This document shows positions 59,135 to 64,000 of a stretch of DNA of 64,000 nucleotides, in pieces; within the stretch, counting starts at the first letter, position 1; each line of letters opens with the position of its first letter. The translations under genes were made by a program, and so were the position numbers. Origin of the DNA: Chitinophaga silvisoli. Its GTDB lineage: Bacteria > Bacteroidota > Bacteroidia > Chitinophagales > Chitinophagaceae. Under the pieces are notes generated by a model. That model had not been told where the DNA came from, made no database searches, and saw only the letters and a list, made by a program, of their open reading frames with translations. The stretch is taken from positions 1,054,001 to 1,118,000 of the forward strand of contig NZ_QTJV01000001.1 in assembly GCF_003412465.1 (NCBI RefSeq), written 5' to 3'.

Positions 59135-60844
59135 ATGCATAGAAAAAAGTTAATCTTTAGTACAGCGACTGTTTATGCCAGCGCTATTCTGTTGTTTACA
59201 CTTGGCAGCTTTAAAAAGGCCACCCCTCCCGGCAAAAAGACAAGACCGAATATCGTAGTGATCCTTGCCGATGATATGGGTTTCTCGGATCTGGGTTGTT
59301 ATGGTGGTGAAATCAATACACCGAATATCAACTACCTAGCGGAAAATGGTATCAGGTATACACAGTTTTATAACACATCGCGTTGTTGTCCTACCAGGGC
59401 TTCGCTGCTTACAGGTTTATACAATCATCAGGCAGGCATTGGTAAGATGACGGATGCGGAAGACGAGCCTGGCTACCTGGGACACATTACTGAGAATGCA
59501 GTCACACTCGCTGAAGTACTGAAATCAGCAGGTTATCATACCGCGATGTCTGGTAAATGGCATGTATCCAATACCAATGGTCAGCCTGATCCAAAGGAGC
59601 AACTGAACTGGCTGAATCACCATACTACCTATCCAACTTTTTCACCGATTGAGCAGTATCCTACCAGCAGAGGCTTTGAGAAGTTTTTTGGGACCATCTG
59701 GGGGGTAGTGGATTTCTATGATCCCTTTAGCCTGGTGAGTGGTACGACACCAATCAAAGAAGTTCCTAAAAACTACTATCATACTGACGCGATTGCAGAT
59801 ACTGCCGTGGCATACATCAAAGGGTATGCAAATGATGACAAACCTTTCTTCCTGTATGTAGCAGAAAATGCACCTCACTGGCCATTGCATGCATTGCCGG
59901 AGGATATTGCCAGGTATAAGGATACTTATAAAGGAGGATGGGAGGCGATACGTGAAGCCCGCTATAAGAAGATGGTACAACTGGGCCTGATCGATTCATC
60001 AACGACCAGACTATCTCCACGGTTTAAAGATGAGCAGAGCTGGGAGGCTAATCCTGATAAGGAATGGGATGCGGCAGCAATGGCAACCCATGCGGCCATG
60101 ATTGACAGGATGGATCAGGGTATTGGCAGAATTATTAAAGCCCTGAAGGAGACAAACCAGCTGGATAATACTTTGATTGTGTTCCTGAGTGATAATGGTG
60201 CAAGTGCGGAGATCTGTAATCACTATGGTCCGGGGTTTGACAGACCAAATGAAACGCGTGATGGCAGGAAGATTGAGTATGCGGATAAGAAGGCGATGCC
60301 GGGTCCGGAGACCACGTATTATAGTATTGGTCCACGTTGGGCAAATGTTGCGAATACCCCTTACCGTTATTGGAAAGCGGAATCATTTGAAGGGGGCATC
60401 CATACACCGATGATTGCTTTCTGGCCTAAAGGGATTACTGCCAAGAAAGGTGGGTATAGCAAGCAGGTAGGGCATGTGATGGACTTTATGAATACTTTCA
60501 TTGAACTGGCGGGTGCGAAGTATCCTTCCAGTTATAATGGACACGCCATTCAGGCAAGTAGTGGGGTGAGCCTGGTACCTTCATTTAAAGGCAAGGTGGT
60601 GACAGGACATGAGGAATTGTTCAATGAACATTTTGGAGCGAGGTACGCAAGAGTAGGCAACTGGAAGCTGGTGTCAGAAAGCAATGATAGTACCTGGCAC
60701 TTGTTTAACCTGGCAGTGGATAAGAGTGAGGTGCATGACCTGGCGGCACAGGAACCTGTGAAAGTGAAGGAGTTGGAGGGATTGTGGAGAGAATGGGCCG
60801 GAACGCATAGCGTGTTTCCGAAGCCGGAGAAGAAAAGGAAATAA
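59135..60844 (+). CDS. Type I sulfatase (arylsulfatase-like), secreted
   Basis: A 569-residue enzyme from ATG 59135 (MHRKKLIFSTATVYA); signal or anchor at about 7-25. NIVVILADDMGFSDLGCYGG (about 39-58) has the Asp pair for Ca2+. CCPTRASLLTG (residues 84-94) fits CxPxR, with Cys84 converted to formylglycine. SGKWHVS (about 137) and FLSDNGASAE complete the site. It hydrolyses sulfate esters outside the cytoplasm and needs a formylglycine-generating enzyme or anSME, absent from the window. There is no SusC/SusD partner, so substrate is open. Its tail founds array I. Confidence 0.93.
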   Translation: MHRKKLIFSTATVYASAILLFTLGSFKKATPPGKKTRPNIVVILADDMGFSDLGCYGGEINTPNINYLAENGIRYTQFYNTSRCCPTRASLLTGLYNHQAGIGKMTDAEDEPGYLGHITENAVTLAEVLKSAGYHTAMSGKWHVSNTNGQPDPKEQLNWLNHHTTYPTFSPIEQYPTSRGFEKFFGTIWGVVDFYDPFSLVSGTTPIKEVPKNYYHTDAIADTAVAYIKGYANDDKPFFLYVAENAPHWPLHALPEDIARYKDTYKGGWEAIREARYKKMVQLGLIDSSTTRLSPRFKDEQSWEANPDKEWDAAAMATHAAMIDRMDQGIGRIIKALKETNQLDNTLIVFLSDNGASAEICNHYGPGFDRPNETRDGRKIEYADKKAMPGPETTYYSIGPRWANVANTPYRYWKAESFEGGIHTPMIAFWPKGITAKKGGYSKQVGHVMDFMNTFIELAGAKYPSSYNGHAIQASSGVSLVPSFKGKVVTGHEELFNEHFGARYARVGNWKLVSESNDSTWHLFNLAVDKSEVHDLAAQEPVKVKELEGLWREWAGTHSVFPKPEKKRK

Positions 60845-60963
60845 ACGTGTGCCTTGGAAGAAAGGGAAATAAACGTGTGCCTTGGAAGAAAGGGAAATAA
60901 ACGTGTGCCTTGGAAGAAAGGGACATAAACGTGTGCCTTAGAAGAAAGGGAATAAACGTGTGC
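60827..60963 (+). repeat. Array I: five 28-bp copies starting in the sulfatase tail
   Basis: TAAACGTGTGCC begins at 60842, 60870, 60898, 60926 and 60953; the first TAA is the sulfatase stop codon. The coding tail GAGAAGAAAAGGAAATAAA matches TGGAAGAAAGGGAAATAAA of the following copies. Steps are 28, 28, 28 and 27. An ORF on the other strand (FQGTRLFPFLPRHTFIS type) is a shadow of the repeat. Confidence 0.92.
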
Positions 60964-60986
60964 CAGCTTTATAGCTGCTCTTCTTT

Positions 60987-61676
60987 TCAAAATAACAAAT
61001 ACGCAATCAAGGCTCCCGTCAAAGTATTTAAAAAGTTCACAACATTATTCCCAATTATACCCCTCCTTTCCAGCGTAGCTCCCAATAGGGAATCAATCAC
61101 ATTTCCACCCACGCCCGCTAAAGTAATGATCCACAAACTCCTGTCCCACATATAAATCGCAGCAATAATAAACGCTCCTGTTGCTCCTATCAACGTTCCT
61201 TCAATACTAATTACCCCATCCAGCCCTTTAGGCTCTTTCCTGAATGTCAAAATATTAAACGTTCGCTTCCCATATACCATTCCCAGCTCAGAAGACAAGG
61301 TATCTGCTATCGCCGCCGCCAGTGAACCCGCTATCATCAAGGTATACAAAGACGTATGATTATAATCGATCATGGCAATCACCGCGATAATCGTCGCCAC
61401 CCCGCCATTAGCAAATACCTGGAAAGCATCCCGCTGCTCGCCATGTGCTTTCCCTTTCAATGCCCTGCCATGCCGTGTTGCTAATACAGACAACACGAAG
61501 AATGTAAACAACTGCAACTCACCTACATACCCCGCACCCGCAAAAATAAACCAGCCTACCACAATCGCCGCTACCCCGGCTGCCGGGGTCAGTTTCTTTA
61601 TAATGACACACAGCACCGCTATGATAATCAGCGCTGTCAGTATAATAATCGTATTAAATAATGACGGAAACAACAT
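60987..61676 (-). CDS. DUF92 family integral membrane protein
   Basis: A 229-residue protein with about six transmembrane helices from ATG 61676 (MLFPSLFNTIIILTALIIIA); a start at 61715 is possible. DTLSSELGMVYGK (about 130), RKEPKGLDGVISIEGTLIGA (about 152-171) and GGNVIDSLLGATLERRG (about 190) are the DUF92/VTE6 signatures. Plant and cyanobacterial members act on phytyl phosphate; the bacterial role is not settled. It converges with the sulfatase and its array I, leaving only 23 bases between. Confidence 0.88.
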   Translation of the reverse strand: MLFPSLFNTIIILTALIIIAVLCVIIKKLTPAAGVAAIVVGWFIFAGAGYVGELQLFTFFVLSVLATRHGRALKGKAHGEQRDAFQVFANGGVATIIAVIAMIDYNHTSLYTLMIAGSLAAAIADTLSSELGMVYGKRTFNILTFRKEPKGLDGVISIEGTLIGATGAFIIAAIYMWDRSLWIITLAGVGGNVIDSLLGATLERRGIIGNNVVNFLNTLTGALIAYLLF

Positions 61677-61834
61677 AGCCCACAAAGGTAGCTCATTCCT
61701 TTGGTGGCGTATCAATTTTCATTGCGCTTTCAATAAGCACTCCCATCCTCCGCAATTGCCTGCGGCCAGACTAATTATATTCAATTTGATACAAACAGCT
61801 TCTTTTTTTTATCAGATATATAAAATAATAATAC

Positions 61835-61842
61835 TATATTTG
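61835..61842 (+). promoter_or_regulatory. -7 promoter element
   Basis: TATATTTG matches TAnnTTTG exactly, 61 bases before the ATG at 61904. No TTTG at the expected -33 distance. Confidence 0.45.
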
Positions 61843-61903
61843 CGGCCGGATTAATCCCAATCTGCTTATACCCGAGGACAATAATTCAATATAAACCTTA
61901 CCT

Positions 61904-63634
61904 ATGATCAATTTTCGAACAGCCAAATTCTGGCTGCCCCTCATTTTGTTGTTAACTGTTGCTACATGGACAATCGCTCAGGACGGAGAACAAACCAAAT
62001 CCGACATCGTCTTCAAAATGCTTGACTATGATGCAAGATTCAGAATGATCTTTGCCTACTCCGACCCGGAAAGCCGTACCTATCTTGCGAATACCGCTAA
62101 GTCTCAGTACCTGGAATTCAAGCAACTGGTGGAACCTAACATGGCCTTCTTCCTGAGTAATGAGAAGGACAAAATTAAGGAAGCGATAAAGATGACTGAT
62201 AAAATCCTGTTGAATGACGAGGTTTTTAACACGCTCAACACGCCTGATTATCGCAATCCCTCTAAACCTGACAAAGGCGAAAAACTGGAAGACAGATGGA
62301 TTGACATCCACAAAGCTATTCAGTATGTACTCATCAAGGACATGGTGGTAAGAGCCAACTTTAAAATCTACGTCCGCTTCTCTGAATTTGCTGTAGCTGC
62401 TGATGTTGAAAAGAAAGGCCCGGCCTCCAGCCGTCACTATGCAGATAGTCTGCTGAAGACTGCCGCCGCTGAACTGCTGCCTTACTATTACGCCCTGCAG
62501 GATGGTAACAACGAAGAGTCAAGAGTGGCTATCAAAACATTGATTGACAACTACAAAACACGTACTGGCGACCTGTATGCACAAACACTCGCGTTGTACG
62601 AAAGACCTAACACCCTGCTGGTATCTCCTGAAGGCCAGAAAGACGACCTGCAGCTGAAATCAAAGTATGCTTCCAGCAAGGTATGGCAGGATGGTCTGAT
62701 CAGGGAAATGCCTGAAACAGAGAAATTCTCTATCATGACCGTGCCTAATGACAGGCCTGACCTGCACAACAGCATTTACATCTTTGGTAAATACATGCGT
62801 GCTAAAAAAGGTGAAACGCCTGACATCACTTTCAGAATCGTTTCCCCGGGCCTTACAGGCGTTGATTTTGGCAGGATGCGCAAAGTGCCGCTGGGTAATG
62901 ACAGATATGGTTACCTCTCCACTATCACCTACTATTGCCCTATTAAAATCGAAGTGGTTAATAAAGCCGGTGAAATCGAAAAGACGCTCATCGTAATTGA
63001 TGAAACACAGGAATTCCACCAGGAATTTCATGAGAATTATGTTCGTCCTAATCCAAATTACGATGGCGTGATTCCATTCCGCAACGATACACTGTATTAC
63101 GAAGCGCTGGACAAATTCAGGAGTAATGTGATCAACCGCCTGTACAATGAGCGTTTCAGCAGCATGACGACTGCAATGGCGAGCTGGCTGAATGATGCGT
63201 ATGGTTATTATAAAGTACCCAATAGTTTCTACTACCTGTATGATGTAAAAAATCCTGAAAATGGTTTCCAGGAAATCAAAGCACTGGTAGATAGTACTGA
63301 CTATGCCATCGAGCACCTGGAGAGCCAGGAACAGTCACTCGCCAACAAAGCTGTACTGGCAAGAATGGTAGATAAATACCAGGAAATCTTACAACGCCCC
63401 GGCATCAGCCAGAATGTAAAGGACCTGTGTGCGAGGAATTCTGTGACAGCTGCATTGCTGTCTGACCAGGTATCCCGTGCATTGTACCTGCTGGACAGGT
63501 GTAAAGCCATCAATCCAAAAGATAGTTATGTAAGACCTATGAACTTATCTTCTTTCATGTTCCGTACATTGTTTGACGATAAGAATCAGAAAGTGGTGAA
63601 ACTGCCGCCGCGTTCTGAGCTGTGGAAGTACTAA
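61904..63634 (+). CDS. Large secreted protein of unknown function
   Basis: A 576-residue protein with a signal peptide (cut near residue 25, TWTIAQ). The mature part is mainly helical and rich in charged and aromatic residues, without Cys-rich or repeat regions. FYYLYDVKNPENGFQEIKAL (about 442) and CKAINPKDSYVRPMNLSSFM (near the C-terminus) look family-like. I cannot name a family. No neighbour suggests a role. A hairpin with tandem copies follows at 63654-63795. Confidence 0.7.
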   Translation: MINFRTAKFWLPLILLLTVATWTIAQDGEQTKSDIVFKMLDYDARFRMIFAYSDPESRTYLANTAKSQYLEFKQLVEPNMAFFLSNEKDKIKEAIKMTDKILLNDEVFNTLNTPDYRNPSKPDKGEKLEDRWIDIHKAIQYVLIKDMVVRANFKIYVRFSEFAVAADVEKKGPASSRHYADSLLKTAAAELLPYYYALQDGNNEESRVAIKTLIDNYKTRTGDLYAQTLALYERPNTLLVSPEGQKDDLQLKSKYASSKVWQDGLIREMPETEKFSIMTVPNDRPDLHNSIYIFGKYMRAKKGETPDITFRIVSPGLTGVDFGRMRKVPLGNDRYGYLSTITYYCPIKIEVVNKAGEIEKTLIVIDETQEFHQEFHENYVRPNPNYDGVIPFRNDTLYYEALDKFRSNVINRLYNERFSSMTTAMASWLNDAYGYYKVPNSFYYLYDVKNPENGFQEIKALVDSTDYAIEHLESQEQSLANKAVLARMVDKYQEILQRPGISQNVKDLCARNSVTAALLSDQVSRALYLLDRCKAINPKDSYVRPMNLSSFMFRTLFDDKNQKVVKLPPRSELWKY

Positions 63635-63653
63635 GCTGATTAAATAATTATAC

Positions 63654-63717
63654 GAGGTTGTATCAAAAGTATGTTGAAGGAATTCATCCGGATCATTTTA
63701 CTTTTTGGTACAACCTC
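63654..63717 (+). terminator. Terminator-like long hairpin
   Basis: GAGGTTGTATCAAAAGTA (63654-63671) is complementary to TACTTTTTGGTACAACCTC (63699-63717), with one bulge and one mismatch, around a 27-base loop. It follows the gene ending at 63634. Confidence 0.5.
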
Positions 63718-63797
63718 ATTTATTTTGGTACAACCCTCTTTTTACTTTTTGGTACACTCTCTTTTTATTTTTGATACATCCTCTTTTTATTTATGGC
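63696..63797 (+). repeat. Array J: four to five ~22-bp copies
   Basis: TTTTGGTACAACCTC recurs with variation (TTTTGGTACAACCCTC, TTTTTGGTACACTCTC, TTTTTGATACATCCTC) at steps of about 21-24 bases, and ends in a worn copy, TTTATTTATGGCATAG. Every copy can pair with the arm at 63654-63671. It does not match the tail of the preceding gene. Confidence 0.7.
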
Positions 63798-63820
63798 ATA
63801 GTATTTACGGCAGCCTTACT

Positions 63821-64000
63821 ATGACTACTTTAGATAATCCTGTCTGGCATGCATTGCAGACAGTACACCGCACATTAGCACAGGGAACAGCAAGCGTACA
63901 ACGATACAAAGCAGGTGTATTGCAGGTGATGGGGGCCGAACATCCGGAGACCGCACCTTACAATGAATTGCTTGACTGGCTTACTGTAGGAGAGAAGATG
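63821..64000 (+). CDS. Probable GNAT N-acetyltransferase (N-terminal part, cut by window edge)
   Basis: Open from ATG 63821 to the end of the window, 60 codons: MTTLDNPVWHALQTVHRTLA, then QGTASVQRYKAGVLQVMGAE. The N-terminus, with NPVWHAL and TVHR, resembles GNAT family proteins of Bacteroidota that carry a short N-terminal extension. The acetyl-CoA binding motif would lie past the edge, so the family is not proven. Confidence 0.5.
   Translation, partial: MTTLDNPVWHALQTVHRTLAQGTASVQRYKAGVLQVMGAEHPETAPYNELLDWLTVGEKM

Noticed and set aside
60550..60990. Minus-strand open frame over the sulfatase tail and array I
   Set aside because: Shadow of the sulfatase and the 28-bp repeat; the sulfatase frame has full family motifs.
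62660..63316. Minus-strand open frame of 218 codons
   Set aside because: Antisense to the 576-residue secreted protein; no start signal or family features.

Overview
The window looks like chromosomal DNA of a Bacteroidota member close to Chitinophaga (Chitinophagaceae). The evidence is three kinds of sequence: TonB-dependent receptors with carboxypeptidase-regulatory N-termini, TAnnTTTG-type -7 promoter elements in place of sigma70 boxes, and families typical of that group (TPR/HTH sensor regulators, secreted serine hydrolases, a Bacteroidota-type lanthipeptide precursor). I found no rRNA, tRNA, CRISPR array, prophage or intact insertion sequence.

Layout. 0-6.7 kb: a B12-binding radical SAM protein (cut by the window edge), a decayed small lipoprotein gene, a secreted DNA/RNA nuclease lipoprotein, an Asn/Arg/Gln/Ala/Thr-repeat secreted protein, an NmrA-like reductase, a serine hydrolase and a TPR/HTH regulator. 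6.9-12.4 kb: TonB receptor, beta-helix lipoprotein and MINPP-type histidine phosphatase, probably an inositol-phosphate (phytate) scavenging operon. 12.5-16.2 kb: TonB receptor, PnuC and NadR, a nicotinamide-riboside uptake and salvage operon whose promoter overlaps a 17-bp inverted repeat. 16.1-16.3 kb: an unlisted 53-codon gene for a lanthipeptide-like peptide with four regularly spaced Cys. 16.4-28.3 kb: a GH-like secreted protein, an internally duplicated protein, an SF1 helicase, VOC, MFS, small disordered acidic proteins and an Fpg/Nei glycosylase. 28.6-37.7 kb: a surface-glycan locus (two GT4-like glycosyltransferases, GmhB, HldE, two GT9, GT2, a NodU-type carbamoyltransferase) pointing to a heptose-containing, possibly carbamoylated glycan. 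37.8-45.1 kb: MscS, SDR, flavin reductase, SulP, serine hydrolase, SGNH hydrolase, hemolysin III. 45.1-45.7 kb: relic of an IS3-family element between 34-bp direct repeats.

45.7-58.1 kb is a complete-looking reductive pyrimidine catabolism cluster: an Lrp/AsnC regulator divergent from methylmalonate-semialdehyde dehydrogenase, omega-aminotransferase, NCS1 permease, dihydropyrimidinase, beta-ureidopropionase, PreT and PreA. Together these would import uracil or thymine, reduce and open the ring, release beta-alanine or beta-aminoisobutyrate, transaminate it and form acetyl- or propionyl-CoA. A sulfatase, a DUF92 membrane protein, a large unknown secreted protein and the start of a probable GNAT gene finish the window.

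The most unusual signal lies between the genes of the 46-61 kb segment. Almost every gap there is filled by a tandem repeat array, and at six genes the first copy of the repeat is the 3' end of the upstream coding sequence itself, stop codon included. In one gap the array runs on into the first codons of the next gene. Period, copy number and sequence differ in every gap, so this looks like repeated independent local amplification of gene tails, not a dispersed repeat family.
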